A stretch of DNA of 64,000 nt from Galerina marginata. Its lineage: Eukaryota; Basidiomycota; Agaricomycetes; Agaricales; Galerinaceae. Below, piece by piece: positions 51,391 through 62,686 of the stretch. Positions within the stretch are counted from its first letter, which is position 1. Each line of letters starts with the position of its first letter. The DNA lies in NCBI GenBank assembly GCA_023014335.1, contig JAECYW010000023.1, positions 868,001 to 932,000 of the forward strand, in the 5' to 3' direction. The notes below the pieces were generated by a model that saw only the letters and a program-made list of their open reading frames with translations, was not told the DNA's origin and made no database searches. A program made the translations under genes and the position numbers.

Positions 51391-52294
51391 ATGGAAGCCT
51401 TTACTGCGAGAGGCCTCAGAGCCTACAGAAGATCACCCTTATGTACAGTGACGAAGAATCCATTCTTCCTGTCAAGGTTGCAATCAACCGCGACAAAAGC
51501 CAGGCCACAGGTAGCAAGTGGAAGGCAATCAACCCCAACGTCGACTACTAGCAGCCTTACGTGGCCAGAATACCTTGCAATCAGAAGGAATAAACGAACA
51601 TGGCAAACGGTACGTTTTCCGTGTCTCGCCATATTGAAAAGTTATTTATGCTCGTATGTATTTGTTCGTGTGCGGGCTCCTCAGGTTGCTACCATTCCCT
51701 GTGCGTTGCTCGGTTTGGCCGGAGGAGCCACGTATTTTGGAAATCTTGATACAGACCCTCTGAAACCTATCATGGTGAGCTTATTACCTCTCTATGTTCG
51801 ATATATGTTCATGGTACGTTTGTAGGGAATTGACCCATTCTTTTTCTACGGTTTTTGCACACTTGGGTGTGTCGGTGCGTCATGACGTCCAAGCTGTTAC
51901 ATGAGCATTATATAATAACTGCTCCAGGCGTCGGTGCGTTGGTCGGACCCACCATCGGTACCTCAATATGGCGATACAGAAACCGTCGAATCCTGTCGTT
52001 GATCGACAACAAGGATGTCGAATTTTTCTCCCGCGTAGCCAAAAACCGTGTAGATGCTTCTCTTCAAAGCCCGACCCATCCGGTACCAGATTACTATGGT
52101 ATATTTGTCCCTTCTTCCTTCTCTTGCAGATGCTCACTCGAGAACTAGGGGAGAAAATTGGTTCATTACACCAGTACAGGCAGGTTAGTGCAACAGCTTT
52201 TTTTGCATGGGCCTTGTATCTGACTGACTCGCGATCTTAGTGGCTTAGAGATCAGGCGAAGTACAAGCGTAAAGCTCTACTTCCAGAAGAATAG
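51391..52294 (+). CDS. pam17: PAM17, subunit of the mitochondrial presequence translocase motor
   Basis: Exons 51391-51609, 51685-51774, 51826-51874, 51928-52098, 52149-52183, 52241-52294; 205 aa. An Arg/Ser/Thr-rich N-terminus without acids for about 50 residues is a mitochondrial presequence. The core matches Pam17: TWPEYLAIRRNKRTWQTV, TDPLKPIMGIDPFFFYGFCT, GPTIGTSIWR, RVAKNRVDAS, DYYGEKIGSLHQYRQWLRDQ. Two membrane helices flank PLKPIMGIDP. Pam17 organises the TIM23-associated import motor at the inner membrane. It is divergent from the SNF2 gene. Confidence 0.93.
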
Positions 52295-52721
52295 ACGCCT
52301 CGTATAATCTCTAATCTTCCCGTATTGCAATCTAATGTTTCCTGCTTTTCTCTGGGAATCACAGCTCCAGTAATCTTCAACTCTTTGAATTTAAATTGCA
52401 TTGATCGTACGTATTCTTAAACAATAAACAGGATAAATGGTGGAGTACACGGTAATGTGTGTAGGAAGGAACTGTCCTACAAGCCTCCAGGGCTTCAGTC
52501 GGAGACCGAGCCGACGGTTCTTCAATAAACATAAACCATCGTTCGACGAGGAGGAGAATGGGCCACTGATGAATTTTGACAACAATAAATAATTAGAAGG
52601 GGATTGTAAGGTGCTATAAAGACAGGAAGGTGGTCATCATAACCAAGTAAGTCCAAATCGTTCACGGAATCGTATCAAGAGACGTAGGGTGGTGTCAGCA
52701 GCACTAACTTCTCTGTCCAGT
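52295..52721. other. Intergenic, convergent gene ends
   Basis: 3' flanks of PAM17 (plus) and the SH3-membrane gene B (minus). No gene seen. Confidence 0.5.
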
Positions 52722-54012
52722 TCAGCGCCAGTTGTTTAAGCTTGACAAGGAGCCATTTGACGTCTTGTGCGCAACTGGGACCACCCGTCTTCTGTCTTCA
52801 AGGCAGACAAGTGGGACAACTCCTTTCGGAGCATCAGCCTTCCCAACATATTGTGCGAAGCACCAGCCGTCTTGGTACTCCTGGAGGACACGTACTGTGT
52901 CGCCGACTTGGACACGCAACTCATCGGTGAGGGTGGGGGTATATGGGGCAATGACGTTCATAAGCCTTGGCGCCTTGCCGTCTGCGCTCTCCCTGGGTGT
53001 AGAGAATGGGTTTTTGCTTGACGGCGGGCTGCTGGCCTTCGAAAAGGCAGAAACAGGTGGAGTTGGTATGTTCAACTCCTTATGCGCAAATGATGCGGAT
53101 CGAGCAGGACTGGGAATGGATTGGGAAACCTTTTCAGTCGGGATGATAAGATTCTGGAATGGCCTCTTCGTCGATCCGTGGTATTTGCGGTTTGCAGGTG
53201 GAGTGGGGGGTGTGGGGACCGCCTTGGATTTCTCCGGCGGCAGCTGGGCCGGAACGGGGAGCAGAAACTCCTGTCCTCCGCTGGCTATGTCGTAGGATGG
53301 CGGGGGCGACCTCGCCATGTCTTCGGGGTTCACATTGAGGGAATGTACCCAAGCAGGTTTGGACCGCGATGATCGTTTCTTCTCCGCGACGCGCTTGGGA
53401 ACAGCGGGCAGATTAGAGGGACCTTCGGAGTCGTTTGTAACCCTGAACTTGGGGTTTCCCTGAGGCGGGTTCCATGTAAGAGTCTTTTCCTCGGAATAGT
53501 GAGACTCAGAGGATGAAGAAACACTATGCTGGTATTTCTGAGATTTGCTCTCATGTATTTGGTTCGTGATGTTTGCTCTGACATGTTGGTCGAAACTTGG
53601 GCTGTATACACTTTTCTTTTCAGTGAATGCGTCCCGGTTAAAGTCGACGGTAGCCGAAGGGGCCTTGCTTTCCCTGGCTTTACGCTGCCTGCGACGGTAG
53701 TAGCAAGTCCCAAGCACTACAACACGAAAACTTCGTTAGATATACAAGAAAACATTGAATTGGTGGGTTGTTGGAGATCACAACCGGGCCTGAAAAAATA
53801 AACGGACCTAGAAGCAGGGCGAGCGTTAGGAACGCAATGACACCAGCAAGGGCCGCTGTCGAGGTTGGGAGTGGCGAGCTAGAAGCTGAGTGCGAAGGAC
53901 TTGAAGCACTGGCCGCAGTGGTTTGTGTGGGAGGAGGGTAATCAGAATCATACTGAGGTGCGCGGGCCACCTTGACCTTCATCATCCTCTTCGCATGGTT
54001 TGAGCTCTGCAT
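52722..54012 (-). CDS. Single-pass membrane protein with C-terminal SH3 domain (B)
   Basis: Exons (minus): 54012-53808 and 53716-52722; 399 aa. A Ser/Thr/Pro-rich N-terminus of about 50 residues leads to one membrane helix (about 53-73), then a basic stop-transfer stretch (YYRRRQRK). A cytosolic disordered region of about 240 residues with Pro-rich segments ends in an SH3 domain (about 321-376: YTPTLTDELRVQVGDTVRVL, EYQDGWCFAQ, GVVPLVCLED). The domain order equals that of the protein at 18199-19350, so the two are distant paralogues or share a design; SH3 motifs align (EYxDGW, VPLxCL). A role as a surface scaffold for polarity or signalling is inference from topology. Confidence 0.78.
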
Positions 54013-54533
54013 CGTAAACTGAAGTTCTGAAGTTTAGGGAAGGAGCGACGCCGAAAACGACAGGAAGGGCAGTCCGAATGACTGAAGCTAAGCTGAGCAA
54101 ACACCACCTTCGTTGACTTGGGGGGCCAAGATGAGAAAACATCAGTCATGGGTAAGGTCTCTATGAAATACCACGGGTGGACAGAACATTGACTGGGATC
54201 AATCTTGATGTGTTCTTCCTCGACACATAGGAATTGATAGAGAGTGTCATTCCCGCCACGCCTGGCAAGCTGCATATGCAACACCTGGAGTGTCGTCCAA
54301 AGATATCACTCCGGGCCTGAAATAGACATGCCCATCAAGGCGGTCGTGACGTCGACATTTTTGGACGTGTTCAAGAACTGCTCAAGATTGCAAATCCGTG
54401 CGCGCTGTGAGTCTTGCAGTGCGGTCGTGTCACTTTAACTCCCAACCCGTAGCCTCGAGCATAGCTTGTTACCAAAATTAGTGATTGCATTAAATGTTTA
54501 TCTTCTCATAACTTCACACGTACACGCCAATGA
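54013..54533. other. Intergenic region
   Basis: Upstream of SH3-membrane gene B and downstream of the CCCH-ankyrin-AAA+ gene, both on the minus strand. The short minus ORF at 53982-54284 has no recognisable features. Confidence 0.45.
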
Positions 54534-57500
54534 TTAAATCATATCTACCAGTTGGTTTGATATCGCTCTCGACAAAGACCTGGCACCCTCACTTGCACAG
54601 TAGCTGGCTAACGCGGTCTCAATCAACGCCTCAGTGCTATCCGACGACCACGTTCGCGCAAGATCTCCACCAAGAGTATACAAAGCCTCAGAGCAGATGG
54701 CTTTCTTTTCCTCCGTGGAAAAGGGTACGAAGGGAAGCACGGTGGTTATTCGTGACAAGACTGAAGCCTGTCAATTGTCAAATAGTGGTCAGCGCTGTTT
54801 CTGACATAACAATACGCATAAATTTCGTACCCCCAGCCTCTCTGAGACCTTTGGTCTGAGCAGTGCCATAAGCTCGACATACTCTTCCCTGGACATCGGC
54901 TCTTCTGGATTTTTACGCGACTCTCGATGTTGAAAGACGAGGTCATGGCCGATGTTGGAGGTTCCCAACCATATGACATTTTTAACATCGACGTGACGGC
55001 TGCCGGCCTCAAAGGAACATCTACCTAGTTCCCAGGGCATGAGCAAGGACCAAAGAGCGTTCTGATCCACTGTCTTCTCAATTTCCTGCCAAACAAACAT
55101 TGTTATTATTTTTGATCCTGGGCAGGCGAAGCTCGAGATTTGGGTCGCTACACTTACATCCAGTACGACGACGCAGCGCTTGCCTTCATTATTAATCAGA
55201 AACTCCGCCAAAGTGCATGTCGTAGGAGCCTTTAGAATTAGTCAGCATGCAAATACAGTTTAAATATATAGTTCCCAAAGTACCTCATAAGGATTCATTG
55301 AGTACGACTGCCACAGGTCGTGAGTTGATCTCAGAGTTGTCATATTCACCGTGTGCGTTGGAACGTCAAGCAGTGAACCGACTGAAGGGCGCGAAGATAT
55401 GAGCGTCGGCGGCGAAACCTGCTATAATTCACTCACACTTTCGCGCTAGTAGACTTTTTCCGTGTCCGCTTGGTCCTGTATAACGATTCAGTCAAAATTA
55501 TCTGAGACTCACACGACCGACCTACCGCACAACATCACCACCACTGGCGTCACGGCAAGATTCCGCGAATGCATAGATAGAACTCTGAACAGCTGTTCCA
55601 GAGCTCTATCTTGACCAATTAGATCATACCGAACTCGCGTCAGCGGCCGGAAGAAAGATCGCTGGATGAGCACAGATATTCTCCGTGTATGAACTGCGTT
55701 TGCGCGGTCAAGATAGTATCTGGTTCAGTTCATCAATCACTGAGACAAGTCTATTCATAAAACGAGGTACACACCTTGTCGCTGGATCCAGCTCATCCAA
55801 CAAGGTTTTCACCTGATGGTTATCCTCCAATCCTGTTTGTTGTTCGCCTTGTTCTTGCCGAGGTGCATCAGGAGTAGGGATATTCTTGGCCACTGCCGGA
55901 TCTGCGCCATAGGCAAGCAATGTTTTCACGATGTCAAGCTTATTCGAAAGCTTATCATTCGTCAGAACAAATTCCAGTGCAGACTGAGGGCCAACGGTTT
56001 CATTAGGATTTGCGTCGCCGCTTTCTAACACCTCTCGGACTTGATCGACATTATCACTGGCAATTGCAAACATAAGGGTGGGTTTAGGGGTCTCGATGGC
56101 ATACATCGGTTGATGCAGTGAGGAAGGAGCATGGATTACAGGGGCAGTATTTGGAGCCTGAGGTATAGGTCTGCGAATAATTTCGCCAAAGGGGTCATTA
56201 CGAGAAAATCGGCCAGTGGTGTCGTCCTCGTCGTCCTCGTCGCGCTCATAGAAAGGCTCTGAAAGGCGGCTGGATGGTCGAGAGTAGTTTACGGACTGTC
56301 GCCAGGACGTTGCAGGAGCAGATTGTGGTGGATCGTCAAGGTTAGCGTGATTTTTAAGGAAGGGAGACAGTGGAGAGGGTGAACGAGTACGATGGTCTGA
56401 AGTTAATAAACTATTGCGAATGTGTAAAGGTAAAAGCGAAGAACGTGCAGATGAGAGCTGAAAAAGAACAAATGAGCGATGAAAGACTTCTCAGAGGTTT
56501 AACAACCATACCAAAGGGTTGTCAGATATCGAATGGTTAGATGATACACTTGAAGAGGATATAGATGTGCGATTGGTATTTCCTAGAAGAATTGCTTTTA
56601 GACATAACCTTGGTTTAAAAATTTTAGGGAACAGACCAGATTGACGAAAGCTATGGACAGATGAAGATGACATGCGAGATTGAAAGACGGATCGTGAAAT
56701 ATGTTTGGCATCAAAGGTAGTAGACTATCATGCAGGTTAGTCAACTCAATGATAGAAAAAAATTATAAGAACTGACGAGTCGAAGCGGCTTCAAGCCTTT
56801 TGGTACTTGTTCAGAAGGTTGGTCTTCGGGCGATGGTCGAGACGACGATCCCTGCATCTCTGTGTGTACTTGGAGGGGAGATACGGGCACGCTCCTCCCA
56901 CCATTCCGGTTGGTCATGAGAGATGATCGACTTGAGCGGCCCTGTTAATTTTTTTTGAGAAAAGAATTTGAGATTCATAATCTTCAGTCATAAACAGAGC
57001 AACTTACCAGGCCGAAGGCGCTTCTGAACCCAAAAGGTACTTTTCTGGAGACCTCAACCTCTTGACCGAATGAGCTCTGGCTTCCTGTTCTCCTCAAAGG
57101 TGATTTGTCGTCCACGACGGAAAAGGGAGAAGCCCGACCTCTGGAAACAGAATCAAGGGAGGTCATAGGAGAAGCTAGTGAATTCGGCGAGTCTGCTGTG
57201 ATAGTACCAGAGCGTTTCCGCGTAACAGGAGGTGGCGTGAAAACGCGCTCTCGCAGAGAGCTGGCTGGCGTTGAAGAGTTTGATAATATGGTAGGTTCTT
57301 GTGTAGGAGGGCTTCTACCTTCTGTGGCAAGTGTACTGGGTATATTGTTTTCTTCTGGGATGATTCCCGAGTAGACGTCATAAAGAGAGTTCAAAGTGTC
57401 GTTTTCATTTGTTGCGACTTGCGGGCTGTTGAGATAAGCTAAAAAGGCAGTGTCTTCGTCGGAGTCGCGACTCTGTTCAGATTGACCTGAAAGAAGATTA

Positions 57501-58936
57501 GTTGTGGATGTGGTGTCGTCACCCGACAGAGATTCTTCCGTTGGAAATGCGTTGGAGGAGTTTTCTATGATCTCGTCGTCTTGGAATTGAAGTTCAGACG
57601 ATGTTAGGAAATGGGTAGGAGTTGTGTCCATGCGTTTAAGGGCATCGTCGACTTGTGCACTAAGGGGTCGTGGTGGATTGCCGATAAATACAGCAGTCGA
57701 ACCAACTTCGATATCCCAAATAGAGGTATGGCCGAACGATTCGTGTTCTATTTCGTCGTCTTCCGAGCCGTCTTGGTGGTCAGTTGACAACTGAGAAAGT
57801 AGAGTATCCTGATCTATATTATCGGCACCTGGGCTGACTATGTTATCTGCTCTATTGTTCCGATAGTTGCTAGGCGAATCTAGACCAAGGTCAAATGGTT
57901 CAACCACCTCTTGCGCGGATGGAAATACGGTACGCGCAGGTGACGTGGGTGAATGGGCTAGGAATGCACTCAAGCGAGGTGACAGCACTCGACCAGAATG
58001 CGATCCAAACGGCGAGGAGAGCAGATCAAATGTCGAGCTAATTGATGGGCTGCGTGGTGGGGAAGCTAATAGAGGCGCTGGTGGTTTCCAAGTGTCGGCA
58101 TATCCTGAATCGAAGGAATTCGTATCTCTGGTCGAAGTGTCGATTCGGAAGAGAGGGCCAAAATTAAGGGTAGATAGTTCTATTGGGGAGAGGAGACCAG
58201 AGGCAGATGCAGGGGACTCTCGTTCCAAAATCCGGGAACCACCATCGTCATGTTGCATGGCAGGTCGCACCTGGAATGTGTCGTCTTCAGAAGCTGCATC
58301 GTCACCTTCTGGATGAACGTTACAGGAAGTTGGTTCATCAACTTGACCAACGTTCTCTTGAACCTGAGACGTGGTGTCGTCAGAGTAGTCGGAAATAGCT
58401 GTCCAATTGCCCTCAAAATCTTCGTCGTCGTCGTCTTCATGGCCAATTCCGCCTTCCATCAAAGTTCTTCCTCCAACAGGGTCATTCGACTGGGAAAATT
58501 CACCAAAGCCCGTTTCATTGACAAGAGTTGGTAACGAATCAGACCAGGCGTCCGCGGGGTTGGTGCCTTCGTGGTTTCCTTCTTCTTCGTCTGGGTCTCC
58601 AATAACGTCCCTTAATGCGAGCAACAAGCTGGCGGTTCGGGGTGAGCGAGGGGGTGAGCGAATGGATTGGGGTGAGTTGACAATAACTTGAGGTAGTTTA
58701 CTAGGCGTGCTGGGTCCTGCTGCAACCTGCGAAGTATCTGAGGCCATGGCTTCAGGAATTACAGGGGCAGATGCATTGTGGAGAAAATTGCACGAATCAG
58801 CGAACAAGCATTTGCCTTGTTGGTAAAAAGGACATGGTCGTGCTGTTAATTCATCCCCGAATAAGCTCGAAGACAGATGAAAAACAATGCTTGAGAACGT
58901 ACTCTTAACTCGCCATGAGGGGTCCGGCAGAGCCAT
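54534..58936 (-). CDS. CCCH zinc finger - ankyrin - AAA+ (ClpB-type) multidomain protein
   Basis: Eleven exons (minus): 58936-58903, 58842-57008, 56941-56777, 56724-56512, 56457-55775, 55719-55526, 55475-55437, 55381-55284, 55229-55158, 55085-54831, 54767-54534; 1273 aa in one continuous frame. A CCCH finger (Cx7Cx5Cx3H) uses Cys15, Cys23, Cys29 and His33, created by removing intron 1. Residues about 40-860 are disordered, acidic and Ser/Pro-rich. Ankyrin-like repeats lie at about 870-950 (LMFAIASDNVDQVREVLESG, DIVKTLLAYGADP). The AAA+ core has Walker A GPSGHGKS (about 1042-1049), Walker B VVVLDEIEK, LGTSN sensor and a C-terminal small domain. Ankyrin plus ClpB-type AAA recalls Skd3/CLPB; the CCCH finger adds a likely RNA-binding end. 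Function unknown. Confidence 0.82.
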
Positions 58937-59137
58937 TGCAAGACATTGACCAGCGCAGTCCTACAAGCCTTTTTTTCCCGGAACAGCTCTAAGGAAACGG
59001 ACGAAGAGAAAGGGACCCTGTCTGTCAACATGCAACACGTTACGTTATTGGAGGGATCAACTCGATCAACTTGGTCCATCAACATCACGTGACCGAGTTC
59101 CCAGTAGACTTGAGGTGACTTCAAGACTTGTCATCAA
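58937..59137. promoter_or_regulatory. Shared divergent promoter region, CCCH-AAA+ / glutaredoxin-like
   Basis: Two divergent start codons lie 201 bp apart, so both promoters share this interval. No named element was recognised. Confidence 0.45.
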
Positions 59138-59569
59138 ATGGCCTGGAGAAGCGCCCGTATTCCTCGTCTGACTCTTTTCTCTGGCCCAAACTGCTCCCTT
59201 TGCGACGTAAGGAAGAGCCTGCCATTCTCGTCAATTTATTCTAATTATCGTCGAGTAGACTGCGAAAGCAGCTCTGGCCAAAGTCAGGCAGTCGGTACGT
59301 AACCTGCTATTGAAATTGGACCGGGCCACCTGCAGCTGGCTAATTGATTCCCTTAGAGACCCTTTGAGCTGGATAGTATAAATATCCAGGACAAGGGACA
59401 AGAAAAGTGGAAGAAGAAGTATGTCTATTGGATACCGGCTCTCCACCTCGAAGGCAAGGAAATAGCCAAAGGTCGTTGGGACGAAACCACAGTTGTCGAG
59501 GCCCTGAAAGAATGGGACCGGACACAAGCACATCTGGAACCAGAATCAACGGAGAAACCCAAGAACTAG
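59138..59569 (+). CDS. Glutaredoxin-like (DUF836) protein
   Basis: Exons 59138-59206, 59259-59294, 59357-59569; 105 aa. The thioredoxin-fold start reads LTLFSGPNCSLCDTAKAAL with a CxxC pair (CSLC). It is followed by the strand FELDSINIQD and the family block KYVYWIPALHLEGKEIAKGRWD, in which an Ile-Pro is the expected cis-Pro. These small proteins (yeast YDR286C type) are probable thiol-disulfide enzymes of unproven substrate, possibly mitochondrial. Exon 3 overlaps the start of the next gene in another frame. Confidence 0.82.
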
Positions 59570-60654
59570 CTCCTCCATTTTTCTATCATTCCTCTGCGGA
59601 CGCAATCCCTCATTTCTGGGAGCAACACACTGTCTATGAACGAATTACCCATGAAGTCCTGGGCGACCAGGAGGATAGCAACAGCACCCCGGAACTTTTG
59701 GACCGATCCCGATGTTTTAATTGTGGTGATCCAAGTCACAAGGTCACCGAGTGTCCATTTCGACTCAACAGGGAACTCATAGCACTATCTCGCCAATACT
59801 ATCAATTTTACCAAGGAAGCCTAGGGCTCGGAAACTGGCAAAGAATACACGCCGTCGAAGCATGGCGGCAGCAGCGTTTGAATTGGCTTGAAGAATTCGA
59901 ACCAGGTAAAATCAAAGGAGAATTGCTCAAGGAGGCTCTTGAATCTAGTCAAGAAGAATGGCTCAAGAACATCTCTGTCTGGGGCTATCCTCGCGGTTGG
60001 CTGAGCGAGACTGACCCCCGAAAGCACATTAGATCTCGCATCTGGAATGAATGTGATGGTGACGTAGCTCTTGGCTTGGAGGACCAGCTATCTTTCGAAA
60101 TTCACGGAGACGAAGACCATGTAGAGACTCTTTCTTTCCAGCATGCCTTCCGTGTAACCCAGCATACCCACAAAGCTGAGAGTAATGACGACGAAGATGA
60201 TATTATACCCCCCTCGAAGGCTTCAAGTACTCGTTCAAACAGTCCCACCACTACATCCAGCGATTATTCAGAAATTAATAATGTAGCATCCTCTCCACCT
60301 CCACTCATTCGTTGGGCAAATTATCCCCTTAGCTATTTTTCTTCTCAACACCTTATACTCTATAATCCCCCTCCACCTTCTGAGTCGTGGTCAAGCACGC
60401 GCTTCTCGGATACGTCTGCGTATATTTCTCAGTTCTTCGTCCCCTTACCACCACCTCCGTTTGAGGAGCCTCCGCCTCTTCCACCCTCTTCCCCGCCGCC
60501 CCCTTTACCACCCCCACCTCCTTCAGGATTCGATTCCTTGGTCATTTCATCCTCGTCTGGACCCCATCAACACTTCTTCCCACAAACAGAATCTTCAGCA
60601 GATGATCAGGCCGAGCTTTCCGAATGTGATATGGACCTTTCAGACTCAGACTAA
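59512..60654 (+). CDS. CCHC zinc-knuckle / PSP-domain protein (ZCCHC8-like)
   Basis: A single open exon of 380 aa from the ATG at 59512, the only usable one before the conserved part. The zinc knuckle is CFNCGDPSHKVTEC. A PSP domain follows (RIHAVEAWRQQRLNWLEEFEPGKIKGELLKEAL, here given in parts: EEFEPGKIKGELL and WLKNISVWGYPRGWL). The tail is disordered with long poly-Pro tracts and ends acidic (DMDLSDSD). ZCCHC8-type proteins work in nuclear RNA surveillance or splicing complexes. The frame is open back to 59407, but that part reads antiparallel to the glutaredoxin-like coding frame. The first 58 bp of this CDS overlap the 3' end of that gene. Confidence 0.78.
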   Translation: MGPDTSTSGTRINGETQELAPPFFYHSSADAIPHFWEQHTVYERITHEVLGDQEDSNSTPELLDRSRCFNCGDPSHKVTECPFRLNRELIALSRQYYQFYQGSLGLGNWQRIHAVEAWRQQRLNWLEEFEPGKIKGELLKEALESSQEEWLKNISVWGYPRGWLSETDPRKHIRSRIWNECDGDVALGLEDQLSFEIHGDEDHVETLSFQHAFRVTQHTHKAESNDDEDDIIPPSKASSTRSNSPTTTSSDYSEINNVASSPPPLIRWANYPLSYFSSQHLILYNPPPPSESWSSTRFSDTSAYISQFFVPLPPPPFEEPPPLPPSSPPPPLPPPPPSGFDSLVISSSSGPHQHFFPQTESSADDQAELSECDMDLSDSD

Positions 60655-60840
60655 TTGCCTCTGCATGCAGAGACCTTGTTTATACTGGTCACTAGCACCA
60701 CCCAAGATCTTGAACAACTATCAGTCGATTTTTGGAGCCCGTCGTTCGAACTACGCTGTCGCATTACGAAGCCGTGTCTCGCTCAGTCAGGGTAGGAACA
60801 GGGGTAAGGGCGTGCCCATTGTGATTTTTATGTGCTGTAT

Positions 60841-62403
60841 CTATGTCCCATAAGCCCCCATAATACCCACCAGAACCCAACAATTTCCAACAACGTAAAT
60901 CAAGCCCCTGACCCACAACCCGCGAAATACACTCTGCCCCAGAAATTCTAGTTTGTACGCCTCGCTGAGCCACAAAGCCTGCGTTCCGATCCAAATGCCG
61001 ACATATAACGCGGACTTCCAACGCGAGAGCGACAATTTCGGAAGGAGGAGCGGTAACAGCAGGAGATACCACAAAAAGTACTGCAGGATCCATTCAACGT
61101 CATCAAACTGCTTGAAGTTCGGACATGTTTTAAATCGCTCACCTGCGATGTGCACACTTTATTGAAGATCACGAAGACGCACGTCTCCACAAACCACGTA
61201 AAAACGAGGTCTTCCTTTCGTCGGCCAAAAAGGAGTCCTAACCCGAGGGCAAGTCCCATTTGTGGAACGAAGCTGGTCAATGGTGACTGGAAAATTTGGC
61301 TCCAAACATTTAAGGGTTGGGATTTTGCTAGCAATGAAGGGTATGTAAGATACGTTAGGTAGAAATATGGCGAGAAATTATGGCGGTGGTCGAGCCGATG
61401 GAGGTGATAAAGATATGATTCGTACAGAAACGGATATCCCCAACTGTGACATTGAGTATCTTCTTAGAAAATATAGATTCATTGACAGCAGAATATAAAC
61501 TCACACAGCATAACATCCCACCCCAAGAGCAATGAATGTCCCAGCACTTATGAGAGTGAATCGAAAGGTCTTTAGGTTGACTAAAGTCTTCACGTAATCT
61601 GTGAAGCTTCGGACCTCGCGACTGGAACCACCAACAACCCCCAAGCATCCTACGCCATAAATAATCGGATATATCTTCCAATGAGTGCTGAGGCCGAGCA
61701 AAACGGCAGTCGTGTCCCAGCGTCCCTTCAGCGACGCGTACAGGGTGAGGAGCACGAAGAGCGACAACACAGATTCTGAAGAACCACGAGTAGAAATCGA
61801 GAAAACGAGGGGGTTGAGGAGATGACAGGCGGCGTAGATAGTGGACCAACGCTCTACCCAGTCGTTGGAGGACCGCGGCTTAGTTGCTACTTTGGCGGGA
61901 AAATCTTCTTTCGGCAATGCCCTGCGTCCAGGTAGGATCTCGGTTTTGAGGAGTTGGTATATTATCACCCCATTCACGATATCGCACAGCGCGAATACGT
62001 ATTTCCCAAATGCAGGGTGCAGCCATCCATTGGGAGCGAGCAAAAGCGCGAGCAGTGGTGTGTAGCGGTATGTTTCTCGCGTATATGGACTGGTGTATCG
62101 TCGGACAGTAAACAATCGAAAACCCCAATAACGCAAATAAGTTTAAGATACGCACTCTCCAACGTCCGATATAGGTCCAAATAGGGTTCTCAATGGCCCT
62201 TGGGCGTGATTAGCATTGCCAGGACCAGGGTGTAAGAGGAACGACGCTGCGTCACTGAAAACGCGGTAATCGACATCCGTGTACTTCACGGCAGAGCGAG
62301 CGTCGTGCCATTCGCTATAGAGAATAAGAGCAATCCTGATAATGGCAGAAGATACCAAAATATTGCGGAAGGAAGGTAGCGAGAGAAAGGAAGAAGACAG
62401 CAT
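60841..62403 (-). CDS. gpi14: GPI mannosyltransferase 1 (PIG-M / Gpi14)
   Basis: Exons (minus): 62403-62156, 62089-61505, 61443-61143, 61080-60841; 457 aa. The luminal DxD motif is in [13 protein letters not shown] (Asp43/Asp45), followed by [40 protein letters not shown] and the family block [24 protein letters not shown], cited here as [14 protein letters not shown]. Multiple membrane helices are present. The enzyme adds the first alpha-1,4-mannose to the GPI precursor in the ER lumen, using dolichol-phosphate mannose. The start at 62403 matches the usual position; an upstream ATG at 62451 would add 16 residues. Confidence 0.92.
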
Positions 62404-62686
62404 GGCCACTGTTACATCGAGCTGGTCATCATTTTCCGCTTTCACGTGCATAAGTAACACCAGTCGCCAAGTTGCTCAAAAGAATTCTCATTTACGCGTT
62501 TCTGAGATGTGCAGCATCCATCCAGATAGGGATTGCATGGGTAATTATGGGCATTCAGGAAAAAGTGCTACTCAACCAAACAAGAAGGCGAACTATTTTA
62601 CTAGTGAGAAGAGAAAACAGGATCAGTGTCATTATGGGTAACGCGACTTCACGAGCCGTCTGTGACAACGGTATACCAGACAATGT

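Noticed and set aside
56984..58936. Free-standing CCCH protein of 650 aa ending at 56984
   Set aside because: Its last residues after 57008 read into a clear GTAAGT donor. Splicing to 56941 continues the frame into the ankyrin-AAA+ part, so one gene is favoured.
59407..59511. Upstream extension of the CCHC/PSP protein
   Set aside because: It has no ATG at its start and lies in the out-of-frame shadow of the glutaredoxin-like exon, whose own frame is clearly conserved.
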